Of a stretch of DNA of 64,000 bases, positions 18,224-27,328 are shown one piece after another. Numbering within the stretch: position 1 is the stretch's first letter; every line of letters starts with the position of its first letter. The notes under the pieces were generated by a model. It was not told where the DNA came from, did no database searches, and saw only the letters and a program-made list of their open reading frames with translations. Source of the DNA: Salibaculum griseiflavum (lineage in GTDB: Bacteria; Pseudomonadota; Alphaproteobacteria; Rhodobacterales; Rhodobacteraceae). The translations under genes were made by a program, and so were the position numbers. The stretch is taken from the NCBI RefSeq assembly GCF_003129565.1, contig NZ_QETF01000018.1, forward strand, positions 1 to 64,000. The letters are read 5' to 3'.

Positions 18224-18979
18224 GTGCTCGCTTCGCGCATCCGCTCCCTTGGAACCTGGCATTGGCTCGGCTTTTTCGGCCTGCTGCTTTCTTGCTGGGC
18301 GGTGCTGTTCACCATGGCGATCCCGCCGGCCTTGCGGGGCTTGGAAGGCACCTATGGCGTTTCCCTGGTCGAATTGCTTTGCGGTGGGGCCATGGGGGCC
18401 TCGGGACTTTGGCCAGTGATCTTGATGTGGGCCTTGATGAGTGCGGCCATGATGCTGCCCACGGCCTTGCCGGCATTCGCCACCTATGACGACTTGCCCG
18501 ACAGCGACATGCGCGGCTTCTGGCGGCTGGTCGGGGGGTTCCTGACCGCCTGGGCCGGTTTCTCGCTCGCCGCGGCCCTGTTGCAGGTGGGTCTTTACCG
18601 CGCGGGTATGGTCAGTGGTTTGGGCGTGAGTCTTTCAGTCTGGTTGAGCGCCGGCCTTCTGGTCGGGGCGGGACTGTACCAGTTTTCCGCTCTGAAGGCC
18701 GCGTGCCTGAGCCGCTGCCGCGCGCCCCTGCCGTTCTTCATGCAGCACTGGTCAGAGGGGCCATGGCGCAATGGGCTGCGAATGGGGCTGGATTGCGTCG
18801 GGTGTTGCTGGGCGCTGATGCTGCTCGGCTTCGTGGGCGGGACGATGAACCTGGGTTTCATGGGGCTGGCAATGGTTCTGATGACCCTGGAGAAACTACC
18901 ACGCATCGGCGCGTTTCTTACTCTGCCACTGGGGGTCGGATTGGTCGCGGCCGGCGTCGGAATCGTCGTCTTTCAATAG
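18224..18979 (+). CDS. DUF2182 integral membrane protein
   Basis: 251 residues starting at GTG 18224, with AGGAGGT 8-14 bp upstream. About six or seven hydrophobic helices cover the whole length. The pattern MWALMSAAMMLPTALPAF, with the later segment DCVGCCWALMLLGFVGG, is typical of DUF2182 proteins, some of which are described as metal-binding. The methionine- and cysteine-rich helices would suit a copper-related role, which is an inference. Confidence 0.83.
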   Translation: MLASRIRSLGTWHWLGFFGLLLSCWAVLFTMAIPPALRGLEGTYGVSLVELLCGGAMGASGLWPVILMWALMSAAMMLPTALPAFATYDDLPDSDMRGFWRLVGGFLTAWAGFSLAAALLQVGLYRAGMVSGLGVSLSVWLSAGLLVGAGLYQFSALKAACLSRCRAPLPFFMQHWSEGPWRNGLRMGLDCVGCCWALMLLGFVGGTMNLGFMGLAMVLMTLEKLPRIGAFLTLPLGVGLVAAGVGIVVFQ

Positions 18980-19259
18980 ACGAGGGAGGGAACTGCGGAA
19001 GGTGGCACAGGGGCGAAAGCGTCGCGGAAATGACCTTCCGAACGATTCTTGCGCAGTCATGTCTTGCAGGAAAATGGATGGTTATCGGTGCAAACCGCCG
19101 GAAAAAAGTGCACGCGTCAGGTCAAAATCGGTCGAAAACGCGTGAATCGTCGCGGTTTCGTGGCCTGTTCATCTAATTCGTTGCAATCCATGCCCCGGCT
19201 TGGTTTAGTCACTCAACGTAAGGGCAGCGACAAGCTGTCAAGAAACAGGGAGACACGGC
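18980..19259. promoter_or_regulatory. Upstream region of the Pot-like ABC operon
   Basis: A 280-bp gap holding no supported gene; it must contain the promoter of the four-gene transporter operon. A GGGAG ribosome-binding site precedes the TTG start at 19260. No riboswitch structure was recognised. Confidence 0.35.
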
Positions 19260-20360
19260 TTGGCCGATGGAGCATCCAACGACGCGTTCGTTGAATTTGA
19301 ACGTGTGCAGAAAAGTTACGATGGCGAAACGCTCGTCGTGAAGGACCTCAACCTCTCAATGCCACGCGGCGAATTCCTGACGATGCTTGGGCCGTCGGGA
19401 TCGGGCAAGACCACTTGCCTCATGATGCTGGCGGGCTTCGAGACCGCGACACATGGCGATATCCGGCTGGGAGGCATGTCGATCAATGACATTCCGCCGC
19501 ACAAGCGCGGGATCGGCATGGTGTTCCAGAACTATGCGCTGTTCCCGCACATGACGATCGCGGAAAACCTGTCCTTCCCGCTGGAAGTGAGGGGCATGGG
19601 CAAGTCCGAGCGCGAGGAAAAGATCAAGCGCGCCCTCGATATGGTCGAGATGGGGAATTTCGGTGGCCGCCGCCCGGCGCAGCTTTCGGGTGGCCAGCAG
19701 CAACGGGTCGCGCTGGCCCGCGCTCTGGTTTTCGAGCCCGAGCTGGTGCTGATGGACGAGCCATTGGGCGCGCTGGACAAGCAGCTGCGCGAAAAGATGC
19801 AGTTCGAGATCACGCACCTGGCGCATAACCTCGGGATCACCACGGTCTACGTGACCCACGACCAGACCGAGGCCCTGACCATGTCGGACCGCGTGGCCGT
19901 GTTCGACGATGGCCGCATTCAGCAGTTGGCCCCGCCGGACCAGCTTTACGAAAGCCCCGAAAACAGCTTCGTTGCCCAGTTCATCGGCGAGAACAATACG
20001 CTGGAGGGCACGGTCAAGGAGCTCAAGGGCGAGACCTGCATCGTTGAACTCGACGATGGCGAGATCATCGACGCCAAGCCGGTCAATGTCGACAAGGTCG
20101 GCGACCGAACCCAGGTTTCGATTCGCCCCGAACGGGTGGAATACAATCAGGACCGCCTTCAGGAAGGGGCGCATACCCTGGATGCGGAGGTGCTGGAATT
20201 CATCTACATGGGTGACATTTTCCGCACGCGGCTGCGTGTTGCCGGTAATGATGAGTTCATCATCAAGACCCGCAACGCCCCTGACCAGCAACGCCTCCAG
20301 CCCGGCGAGAAGATCAAGATCGGCTGGCTGGCTGAAGATTGTCGTGCGCTTGACGCCTGA
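19260..20360 (+). CDS. potA: Spermidine/putrescine-type ABC transporter ATPase (PotA-like)
   Basis: 366 residues from TTG 19260 (preceded by GGGAG). Walker A GPSGSGKTT, the Q-loop in GMVFQNYALFPHM, signature LSGGQQQRVALARAL, Walker B LVLMDEPLG and the H-loop YVTHDQTEALTMSDR are all present. The C-terminal TOBE domain (about 280-360) is as in PotA/FbpC importers. It energises the permeases encoded downstream. The substrate may be a polyamine but could be another small cation or amino acid derivative. Confidence 0.88.
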   Translation: MADGASNDAFVEFERVQKSYDGETLVVKDLNLSMPRGEFLTMLGPSGSGKTTCLMMLAGFETATHGDIRLGGMSINDIPPHKRGIGMVFQNYALFPHMTIAENLSFPLEVRGMGKSEREEKIKRALDMVEMGNFGGRRPAQLSGGQQQRVALARALVFEPELVLMDEPLGALDKQLREKMQFEITHLAHNLGITTVYVTHDQTEALTMSDRVAVFDDGRIQQLAPPDQLYESPENSFVAQFIGENNTLEGTVKELKGETCIVELDDGEIIDAKPVNVDKVGDRTQVSIRPERVEYNQDRLQEGAHTLDAEVLEFIYMGDIFRTRLRVAGNDEFIIKTRNAPDQQRLQPGEKIKIGWLAEDCRALDA

Positions 20361-20451
20361 TGCGTCTGGCGCATGTCGAGTAAGGAGCGGCCCAGGCCCG
20401 GTTGCCGTTCCTATGTGCAAAAAGAAACCGGGAACTATACGGGAGTATGAA

Positions 20452-21564
20452 ATGAAACTTCTCAAGACCCTTACCGCGACCACCGCTCTGTGTGCTGCTG
20501 GCTCAATGGCCGGCGCCCAGGACATGGCCGATGACGTGACCATGGTCAGCTGGGGCGGCGCCTATCAGCAGTCCCAGATCAATGCCTATGCCGAGCCCTA
20601 CATGGAAATGAACCCCGAGGTGTCGATCACCTGGGATGAATCCTCCAACGAGGCCGTGGCCAAGCTGCGCGCCATGAACGAGGCCGGTAACATCACCTGG
20701 GACCTGGTCGACGTGGTTGCCGCCGACGCGCTGCGCCTGTGCGACGAAGGCCTCGCGATGGAAGTCGACCATGACGAGCTTCTGGCGCCCGCGCCCGATG
20801 GCACCGATGCCAGCGATGATTTCGGTGACCTGATCGTCAGCGACTGCTTCATTCCGCAGATCGTCTATTCGACCACCTTCGGCTATCGCACGGACATGGT
20901 GCCTGAGGGCGTCGATGCGCCGGACGACATCTGCGACGTCTTCGACACCGAGACCTATCCGGGCATGCGGTCGCTGGAACAGCGCCCGATCAACAACATG
21001 GAATGGGCCCTGCTTTGCGACGGTGTCGCCAAGGAAGACGTCTATGACGTGCTGGCCACCGACGAAGGCCAGGATCAGGCGCTTGCCAAGCTCGACACCA
21101 TCAAGGACAGCGTGATCTGGTGGTCCGCAGGCGCCGACACGCCGCAGCTTCTGGCTGACGGCGAGGTGTTCATGGGCTCGACCTACAACGGTCGCCTGTT
21201 CTCGGCCATCGTGGAGCAGAATCAACCGATCGGCATGATGTGGGACGCGCAGGTCTTCGACCTTGACGGCTGGATCATCCCGACTGGTCTGTCCGACGAG
21301 CGTCTGGCCCGCGTGGAAGACTTCCTCTACTTCGCCACCGACACCCAGCGTCTTGCGGATCAGGCCAAGTACATCTCCTACGGTCCGGCCCGTGCCTCCT
21401 CGGCTCCGCTGGTCAGCACCCATGCTGAACTCGGCATCGAAATGGCGCCGCACATGCCGACCGATCCGGAGAACTCCAAGAACACGTTCCTCTACAACTA
21501 CGAGTTCTGGGCGGACTACCGTGACGACATCGACGCCAAGTTCCAGGCTTGGCTGGCTCAGTAA
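20452..21564 (+). CDS. Periplasmic substrate-binding protein (PotD/PotF-like)
   Basis: 370 residues from the ATG at 20452. A Sec signal peptide ends near residue 23 (SMAGAQ). The mature domain begins DDVTMVSWGGAYQQSQINAYAEPY, the usual opening of spermidine/putrescine-type binding proteins. It later contains IVYSTTFGYRTDM, MGSTYNGRLFSAI and DGWIIPTG, matching the ligand-cleft strands of the family. It delivers ligand to the permease pair. The surface is strongly acidic. Confidence 0.87.
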   Translation: MKLLKTLTATTALCAAGSMAGAQDMADDVTMVSWGGAYQQSQINAYAEPYMEMNPEVSITWDESSNEAVAKLRAMNEAGNITWDLVDVVAADALRLCDEGLAMEVDHDELLAPAPDGTDASDDFGDLIVSDCFIPQIVYSTTFGYRTDMVPEGVDAPDDICDVFDTETYPGMRSLEQRPINNMEWALLCDGVAKEDVYDVLATDEGQDQALAKLDTIKDSVIWWSAGADTPQLLADGEVFMGSTYNGRLFSAIVEQNQPIGMMWDAQVFDLDGWIIPTGLSDERLARVEDFLYFATDTQRLADQAKYISYGPARASSAPLVSTHAELGIEMAPHMPTDPENSKNTFLYNYEFWADYRDDIDAKFQAWLAQ

Positions 21565-21667
21565 GAGCTGACCTTTCGGAGGGGCCGGTCTCCCGGCCCC
21601 TCCACCTCCAATTCGTTTGGACCTTTTGAATAACAGACCGGAAATCCGGCAGACCGACGGGGAAACG

Positions 21668-23335
21668 ATGAGTGATAGCACAGATACCGGCCCGGTGCTG
21701 GCCGCGGATGGCTCGCCGCTGAAGCAAAGCCTGGCCCGCGCCCTCAGACGAGAGAAGATGCGCGCCTTGGCCCTGATCGCGCCGCTCCTTCTCTTTGTCG
21801 TCCTGACCTTCATCATCCCGATCCTGTCGATGCTGTTCCGGTCGGTCGAGAACCAGATCGTATCGGACACGATGCCGGGCACGGTCGCCGCGATCCAGGA
21901 CTGGGAAGCCGGCACCGGCGAAGCGCCCGACGAACTGGTCTTTCAGCATCTTTTCATCGACCTCTTCAACGCGTCCGAGGCCAAGGAGCACACCAAGCTC
22001 GGCACCCGTCTGAACTATGAACAGACCGGGCTTTCCTCGTTGTTCCGCACCTCGGGACGTCGTCTCGACGATATCGGTGAGACCTACCAGGACCCGCTGG
22101 AAGAGATCGATCCGGCCTTCGAAGAAGCCGATTTCTGGTATTCCATGATGAACGGCGAAGGGGGCGAGGGCCTTCTGGAAGAACGCCGCGACATGTGGAA
22201 TGCACAGATCGGTGGCGGTATGGACGGGGATGTCGGTTTCGTTCCGTCCTCGGCGATGATCGACATGCTGCCCTGGACAACCACTGCCTACACCGATTGG
22301 GCCATTTGGGCCGCCATCGAGGACGAGGATGTCGTCGCGGAGGAAGAACCCTGGGAAGCGGTCTACGGAGCGCTGGGGATGGACCTGCGCAACCCCGAAA
22401 CCGCCGCCGCGATCGCCGCGTATGACGGCCCCGGTGCCGAACAGCTCCAGGCTGCAGTGGCCAACATGGACCAGCTGCCTCAGATCGGTTTCCGTGAAGC
22501 CTTCGCCGAGATGGACGAGGACTGGCTGGACCCCGAGGTCTGGGACACGATTGCCGTCTATTCGCCGCGCTTCACCTCGGGATATTTCCTGACAGCGGTC
22601 GACCTGAAGCTGAGCGCCGAGGGCGTGACCGCGCAACCCGAGGACCGGCAACTCTATATCAAGCTGTTCAACCGAACACTGTTCATGTCGCTGGTCATCA
22701 CCGGGTCGTGCATCCTGCTGGGATACCCGGTGGCGTGGCTGCTGGCGAACCTGCCGCTGCGCACCGCCAACGTGCTGATGATCCTGGTGCTTCTGCCTTT
22801 CTGGACCTCGCTCTTGGTGCGGACATCGGCCTGGAAGGTGCTGCTGCAACAACAGGGCGTGATCAACGAGATCCTCGTGTGGCTTGGCTTCGTGGATGAT
22901 GCCAACCGATTGATCCTGATGAACAACCAGACCGGCACGATCATCGCGATGACGCATATCCTGCTGCCCTTCATGATCCTGCCGCTCTACTCGGTGATGA
23001 AGACGATCGACCCGTCCTACCTGCGGGCGGCAAAATCCCTGGGGGCGACGAATTTCGTGGCTTTCTGGCGCGTCTACTTCCCGCAATCCGTGCCTGGGAT
23101 CGGCGCCGGCTCGATCCTCGTGTTCATCCTGTCGATCGGCTACTACATCACGCCCGAGATCGTCGGTGGCACCGATGGTGTCTTCATCTCGAACCGGATC
23201 GCATACCACATTTCCAGCTCGCTCAACTGGGGCCTCGCGGCCGCCCTGGGCTCGATCCTGCTGGTGGTGGTCCTGGTCCTCTACTGGCTCTACGACCGGA
23301 TCGTGGGCATCGACAACGTGAAACTGGGGGGCTGA
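21668..23335 (+). CDS. ABC transporter permease (PotB-like) with large periplasmic insertion
   Basis: 555 residues from the ATG at 21668, about twice the usual PotB length. A first membrane helix (about 32-55) is followed by some 270 residues (about 60-330) that are acidic and soluble, predicted periplasmic. Then comes the canonical BPD_transp_1 core (about 335-545) with the EAA-type loop YLRAAKSLGATNFVAFWRVYFP. A TTG start 51 bp upstream is possible but lacks a better ribosome-binding site. It works with the next gene as the membrane channel. Confidence 0.85.
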   Translation: MSDSTDTGPVLAADGSPLKQSLARALRREKMRALALIAPLLLFVVLTFIIPILSMLFRSVENQIVSDTMPGTVAAIQDWEAGTGEAPDELVFQHLFIDLFNASEAKEHTKLGTRLNYEQTGLSSLFRTSGRRLDDIGETYQDPLEEIDPAFEEADFWYSMMNGEGGEGLLEERRDMWNAQIGGGMDGDVGFVPSSAMIDMLPWTTTAYTDWAIWAAIEDEDVVAEEEPWEAVYGALGMDLRNPETAAAIAAYDGPGAEQLQAAVANMDQLPQIGFREAFAEMDEDWLDPEVWDTIAVYSPRFTSGYFLTAVDLKLSAEGVTAQPEDRQLYIKLFNRTLFMSLVITGSCILLGYPVAWLLANLPLRTANVLMILVLLPFWTSLLVRTSAWKVLLQQQGVINEILVWLGFVDDANRLILMNNQTGTIIAMTHILLPFMILPLYSVMKTIDPSYLRAAKSLGATNFVAFWRVYFPQSVPGIGAGSILVFILSIGYYITPEIVGGTDGVFISNRIAYHISSSLNWGLAAALGSILLVVVLVLYWLYDRIVGIDNVKLGG

Positions 23336-23339
23336 GACC

Positions 23340-24731
23340 ATGAGTGCCTTGACCGTGAACGTGGGGCGCCCGTCGCTTCTTACCTTTACCATGCCCATCG
23401 TGGCGGTGCTGGGGGGCTGCTTCGGCTTCATCACCGGCAACATCTTCGGTCAGCCGGGGCTTGGCTTCGTGATCGGCGCCCTGGTCGGGGCGGTTCTGGC
23501 CGCGGCGTTGGCGAAAGCACCAAAGCTGAACAGACGGAAGGCGGCCTGGGGAACGGCGGCGTTGTTCGGCCTTGTCGGACTGGTTTTCGGTGGCGTCGGT
23601 GGTCTGATCGGCGGGGCCGTCGTGGGCCTGTCGATGGGCTGGTTCGCCGTCTGGATCGGCTCGGGGCAGTATCGTGCCGGGGTGCCGATTTACTACACCG
23701 CCGGGCAGACGCTCTGGCACAACGTGTTCCTGTTCATCTGCGCCTTCGTCTTTTTCTTCCTGATCGCGCCGCTGATCCCGGTCATGTGGCTCAGCTTCAA
23801 CGCGCAGAACTTCTTTACCTTCACGCCGGAAATGCTGGCCTTCAAGGCCGAGGGCTACAGCCTCAAGCATTACCGCGACTTCTTCAGCGGCGGGGGGCAT
23901 CCGCTTCAGGGGCTGCTTTATGGCGCTGTTGTCGGTGCTGTGATCGGGGGGCTGGTGCAATTGCTGCCCAATGCCGAACGCAGCGTCCGCAAGATCGTGG
24001 TCTTTGCGATCATCGGCACGCTGATCGGTGTCGTCGTGGGCAAGATGTGGGGCGTGTCGGGCGCTGAATGGATGACGCCGCTCAAGAACTCGCTGATCAT
24101 CGCGCCCTTTGCCACGCTGATCTCGGTGAGCCTCGGCACCCTTGCGGCGATCGGCCTGTCGCAGACACATGTTCCGGGCCGGCAGGCGATCATGGCGATC
24201 ATGATCTCGCCGATGATCGTCCCGCTGATCATCTCGGCCACCGGTATGTTCTTCTTCTATGCGCCGCTTGGTAACTGGCTTCAGGCCAACCTGGGCCTCA
24301 ACCAGAACTTCGTCGGCTATCTCAAGGTGATCCTTGCCCATGCCGTGTTGGGCGTGCCCTTTGTCATCATCACTGTGACCGCCACGTTGGTCGGCTTCGA
24401 CAAGTCCCTGACCCGCGCTGCGGCGAATATGGGCGCCAATCCCGTGACCACCTTTTTCCGGGTGCAAATGCCTTTGATCCTGCCGGGTGTCATTTCGGGC
24501 GGGCTCTTCGCCTTTATCACGTCCTTCGACGAGGTGGTTGTCGTGCTCTTCGTGGGTTCTGCACAGCAGCAGACCCTGCCCTGGCAGATGTTTACCGGCC
24601 TGCGAGAGCAGATCAGCCCCACCATCCTGGCGGCGGCGACGATCCTCGTCACGATTTCGGTCTGCCTGCTGACCACGGTGGAACTGCTGCGCCGCCGCTC
24701 CGAACGGTTGCGCGGGATGAGCCCGGGTTAA
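23340..24731 (+). CDS. ABC transporter permease (PotC-like) with extra Gly-rich helices
   Basis: 463 residues, against roughly 270 for PotC. Residues about 1-120 are glycine-rich hydrophobic helices (for example GFVIGALVGAVLAAALAKAP and VGGLIGGAVVGLSMG) absent from ordinary family members. Another such pair is inserted at about 198-245. The permease core has the EAA loop LTRAAANMGANPVTTFFRVQMP and ends ELLRRRSERLRGMSPG. It starts 4 bp after the PotB-like gene, so the two are translationally coupled. Confidence 0.85.
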   Translation: MSALTVNVGRPSLLTFTMPIVAVLGGCFGFITGNIFGQPGLGFVIGALVGAVLAAALAKAPKLNRRKAAWGTAALFGLVGLVFGGVGGLIGGAVVGLSMGWFAVWIGSGQYRAGVPIYYTAGQTLWHNVFLFICAFVFFFLIAPLIPVMWLSFNAQNFFTFTPEMLAFKAEGYSLKHYRDFFSGGGHPLQGLLYGAVVGAVIGGLVQLLPNAERSVRKIVVFAIIGTLIGVVVGKMWGVSGAEWMTPLKNSLIIAPFATLISVSLGTLAAIGLSQTHVPGRQAIMAIMISPMIVPLIISATGMFFFYAPLGNWLQANLGLNQNFVGYLKVILAHAVLGVPFVIITVTATLVGFDKSLTRAAANMGANPVTTFFRVQMPLILPGVISGGLFAFITSFDEVVVVLFVGSAQQQTLPWQMFTGLREQISPTILAAATILVTISVCLLTTVELLRRRSERLRGMSPG

Positions 24732-24752
24732 GTGCAAGGCGAACGCTCTTCC

Positions 24753-24780
24753 AAAGGCCGCCCCTCGGGGCGGCCTTTTT
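24753..24780 (+). terminator. Rho-independent terminator of the Pot-like operon
   Basis: Arms AAAGGCCGCCCC and GGGGCGGCCTTT with a short TC loop, then TTTTT, 22 bp after the permease stop. The symmetric stem may also serve the convergent AEC gene. Confidence 0.88.
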
Positions 24781-24783
24781 CGT

Positions 24784-25713
24784 TCAGGGCAGGATCGACA
24801 GCCAGAACGTTGCGGTTACGATCGTAAGACCAGTCCCGATCAGAACCGCCGAGGCCGTAACGCGTTTGGCGACCCCGTACATGTTGGCGAAGAGATAGGC
24901 ATTGACGCCCGGTGCCATGGCTCCGGTCACGACGGCAGAGCGCAACGCCTCGGTCGAAAGGCCAAGGGCCTGACCCAATCCCCAGGTGATGGCCGGATGC
25001 ATGACCAGCGAGACTGCGCAAATGAACAGGATCGCCCGCATGTCGCCCGCTGGCCGGTAGTGGAACAACACCCCGCCGAGGCCGAACAGCGCCACCGGGA
25101 TGCCCGCCCGCACGATCAGGTCGATGGCATCGGTCAGCACGCCGGGCAGGGGTATTTGCCCCAGATTGACGACAAAGCCCAAGGTGATCCCGATGACCAG
25201 CGTATTGGAGAAGACTGCCTTGACCATCTTCGCGGGCAGGGCCCTGGCCGGGGTGCCATCCGCCCGTGCCAGCTCCATCGCGACGATGCCGACGGTATAG
25301 CAAAACGGAGAGTGGATCGCGATGATGGCGTAATTGGTGGTCAGCGCCGCACTACCATAGGCCAGTTCGGTGATCGGCAGGCCCAGCAGGACGGAGTTGG
25401 AAAACATGCCGACAAAGCCGATGGCGATGGCCTCGGACCAACTGCGCCGGAACAGGACGCGCCCGGCGGCAAGCCCCACGCCAAAACCGGCCACCGCGCC
25501 GCTATAGAAAGCCAGCAAGAGGGGCCAGTTGAAGTGTTGGCCGAGGTCCAGCGTCGAGATCGCCCGGAACAGCAACATCGGGATGGCGAAGTTCTGGGCG
25601 AAATACATCAGCCCGTCGATGCCCTCGTCCCCGATGATCCGCCGCCAGCGGGCGAAATAGCCGACCCCGACCACCAGGAAGACCGGCAGAATGACTGTGG
25701 CCAGCGTGCCCAT
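24784..25713 (-). CDS. AEC (auxin efflux carrier) family transporter
   Basis: 309 residues, about ten membrane helices in two inverted halves. It begins MGTLATVILPVFLVVGVGYFA. Conserved helix breaks include NFAIPMLLFRAIS and GFVGMFSNSVLLGLPI in the first half and AGIPVALFGLGGVLF in the second. The family exports small organic acids or amino acid derivatives in bacteria; the substrate is unknown. It lies 5 bp downstream of the metallohydrolase gene and may be the last gene of that operon. Confidence 0.87.
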   Translation of the reverse strand: MGTLATVILPVFLVVGVGYFARWRRIIGDEGIDGLMYFAQNFAIPMLLFRAISTLDLGQHFNWPLLLAFYSGAVAGFGVGLAAGRVLFRRSWSEAIAIGFVGMFSNSVLLGLPITELAYGSAALTTNYAIIAIHSPFCYTVGIVAMELARADGTPARALPAKMVKAVFSNTLVIGITLGFVVNLGQIPLPGVLTDAIDLIVRAGIPVALFGLGGVLFHYRPAGDMRAILFICAVSLVMHPAITWGLGQALGLSTEALRSAVVTGAMAPGVNAYLFANMYGVAKRVTASAVLIGTGLTIVTATFWLSILP

Positions 25714-25718
25714 GGCCG

Positions 25719-26516
25719 TCAGGCCCGGATGGACAGGGTCATCCCGTCATAGGCGGGGGTGACGTTATCCGGGGTCTCGGCGGCGACGGTGTCCCAGTCG
25801 AGGTCGATATGCATGTTGGTGAGCACCGCTTGTTTCGGTTCAGCCCGCGCGATCCAGTCGAGGCTCTGGGCCAGGTGCGAATGGGTCGGGTGCGGGTCGC
25901 GGCGCAGCGCGTCGAGAATCCATAGGTCCAGCCCCTCCAGAACCGGCCAGGCGGCATCGGGAATCTGCGCCACATCGGGCAGGTAGGCGGCATCGCCGAT
26001 GCGGAACCCGAGCGCCTCGATCGAGCCGTGATCGACCTCGAAGGGGGTAAAGGTGATCGGGCCGCCCGCGCCGTCGATCGTCACGTCGCCCTTGATGGTG
26101 TGCAGGTTGCAGATCGGCGGGTAGGGCGAGCCTTCGGGCTGAACGAAGGCATAACCGAAGCGCGATAGCAGCTGTTCGCCGGTATCGCCATCGGCCCAGA
26201 CATCCAGCTGCCGACGCATGTTGAAGACGATCATGCGCAGGTCATCGAGCCCATGCACGTGGTCCGCATGGGAATGGGTGTAAAGCACGGCATCCAGCTG
26301 GCCCACGCCGGCCTCCAGCAACTGGTGGCGCAGGTCGGGCGAGGTGTCGATCAGCACGCGGGTTGTGCCCTCCGGCCCGTCACGGCTGACCAGCAGCGAG
26401 CAGCGGGTGCGGCGGTTCTTGGGATTTTCGGGATCACAATCGCCCCAGTGCCCGCCCAGCCGCGGCACACCGCCAGAGGAGCCGCATCCCAATATGCGCA
26501 GCGTGATCTCAGACAT
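25719..26516 (-). CDS. MBL-fold metallohydrolase (PhnP-like)
   Basis: 265 residues from the ATG at 26516, which overlaps the TatD stop as TGATG. The N-terminus ILGCGSSGGVPRLGGHWGDC and the zinc motif THSHADHVHGLDDLR place it in the PhnP/RNase Z branch of beta-lactamase-fold hydrolases. Later metal ligands are in FEVDHGSIEALGF and the C-terminal NMHIDLDW. PhnP itself is a cyclic phosphodiesterase, but members next to tatD and holB in alphaproteobacteria are not in phosphonate operons, so the substrate is open. Confidence 0.88.
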   Translation of the reverse strand: MSEITLRILGCGSSGGVPRLGGHWGDCDPENPKNRRTRCSLLVSRDGPEGTTRVLIDTSPDLRHQLLEAGVGQLDAVLYTHSHADHVHGLDDLRMIVFNMRRQLDVWADGDTGEQLLSRFGYAFVQPEGSPYPPICNLHTIKGDVTIDGAGGPITFTPFEVDHGSIEALGFRIGDAAYLPDVAQIPDAAWPVLEGLDLWILDALRRDPHPTHSHLAQSLDWIARAEPKQAVLTNMHIDLDWDTVAAETPDNVTPAYDGMTLSIRA

Positions 26517-27319
26517 CAGGCGACCGCCTGCCATTGGGCGGCTTTCCGGAACAGCCGGTCGAAATTCTCGGTCGTCTGCCGGGCGAAGTTGGCATAGTCC
26601 ATGCCGAAGACCTCGGCCCCGACCTTGGCGGTATGGGCGGTATAGGCCGGCTCGTTGCGCTTGCCGCGATTTGGTGGCGGGGCAAGGTAGGGGCTGTCGG
26701 TTTCGACCAGCACCCGGTCCACCGGGGCAGCAGCAAAGATATCTCGCACCTCTTGCGACTTGGGGAAGGTCGCGATGCCGGACATGGACAGGTAGAATCC
26801 CATATCGAGCGCCGCGCGCGCCAGCTCCGGCCCCGAAGAGTAGCAGTGCATGACGCAGGTATAGGCACCGTTCGCCATCCCCTCGCGCAGGATCGTTTCC
26901 ATGTCCGCGTCCGCGTCGCGGGCATGGATGATCAGTGGCAAACCGGTCTCGCGCGCCGCGTCGATATGGATGCGCAGAGATTGCTTCTGCAGTTCGGCGC
27001 TCTCGGCGGTGTAATGGTAGTCCAGCCCGGTTTCCCCGATGCCTACGAATTTCGGATGCTTGGCCAGGGCGACCAGCGCGTCCACCGTTGCCAGCGGTTC
27101 GTCAGCCGCGCTCATCGGGTGGGTGCCGGCGGCGTAGAAGACGGGTGCATAGGCCTCGGCGATGGCGCGCACCTGTGGTTCGTTGCGCAGCCGTGTGCAG
27201 ATGGACACCATGCGCTCCACGCCCGCGTGTTGGGCACGGGCGATCACGTCCGGCAACTCCCCGTCGAAATCGGGAAAATCCAGATGGCAATGGCTGTCGA
27301 CGATCCGGGCCTCGGTCAT
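26516..27319 (-). CDS. TatD-family metal-dependent deoxyribonuclease
   Basis: 267 residues, standard length. The metal site starts with VDSHCHLDF. Further landmarks are GIGETGLDYHY (catalytic Glu), PLIIHARDAD and VMHCYSSG, then ETDSPYLAPPPNRGKRNEPAYT. TatD proteins are 3'-5' exonucleases acting on damaged DNA. It sits in the tmk-holB-tatD-MBL operon. Confidence 0.93.
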   Translation of the reverse strand: MTEARIVDSHCHLDFPDFDGELPDVIARAQHAGVERMVSICTRLRNEPQVRAIAEAYAPVFYAAGTHPMSAADEPLATVDALVALAKHPKFVGIGETGLDYHYTAESAELQKQSLRIHIDAARETGLPLIIHARDADADMETILREGMANGAYTCVMHCYSSGPELARAALDMGFYLSMSGIATFPKSQEVRDIFAAAPVDRVLVETDSPYLAPPPNRGKRNEPAYTAHTAKVGAEVFGMDYANFARQTTENFDRLFRKAAQWQAVA

Positions 27320-27328
27320 GTCACCCCG

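Noticed and set aside
20503-24737. Three long minus-strand frames across the ABC operon
   Set aside because: Each mirrors a real transporter gene, lacks a ribosome-binding site and reads as low-complexity basic sequence.
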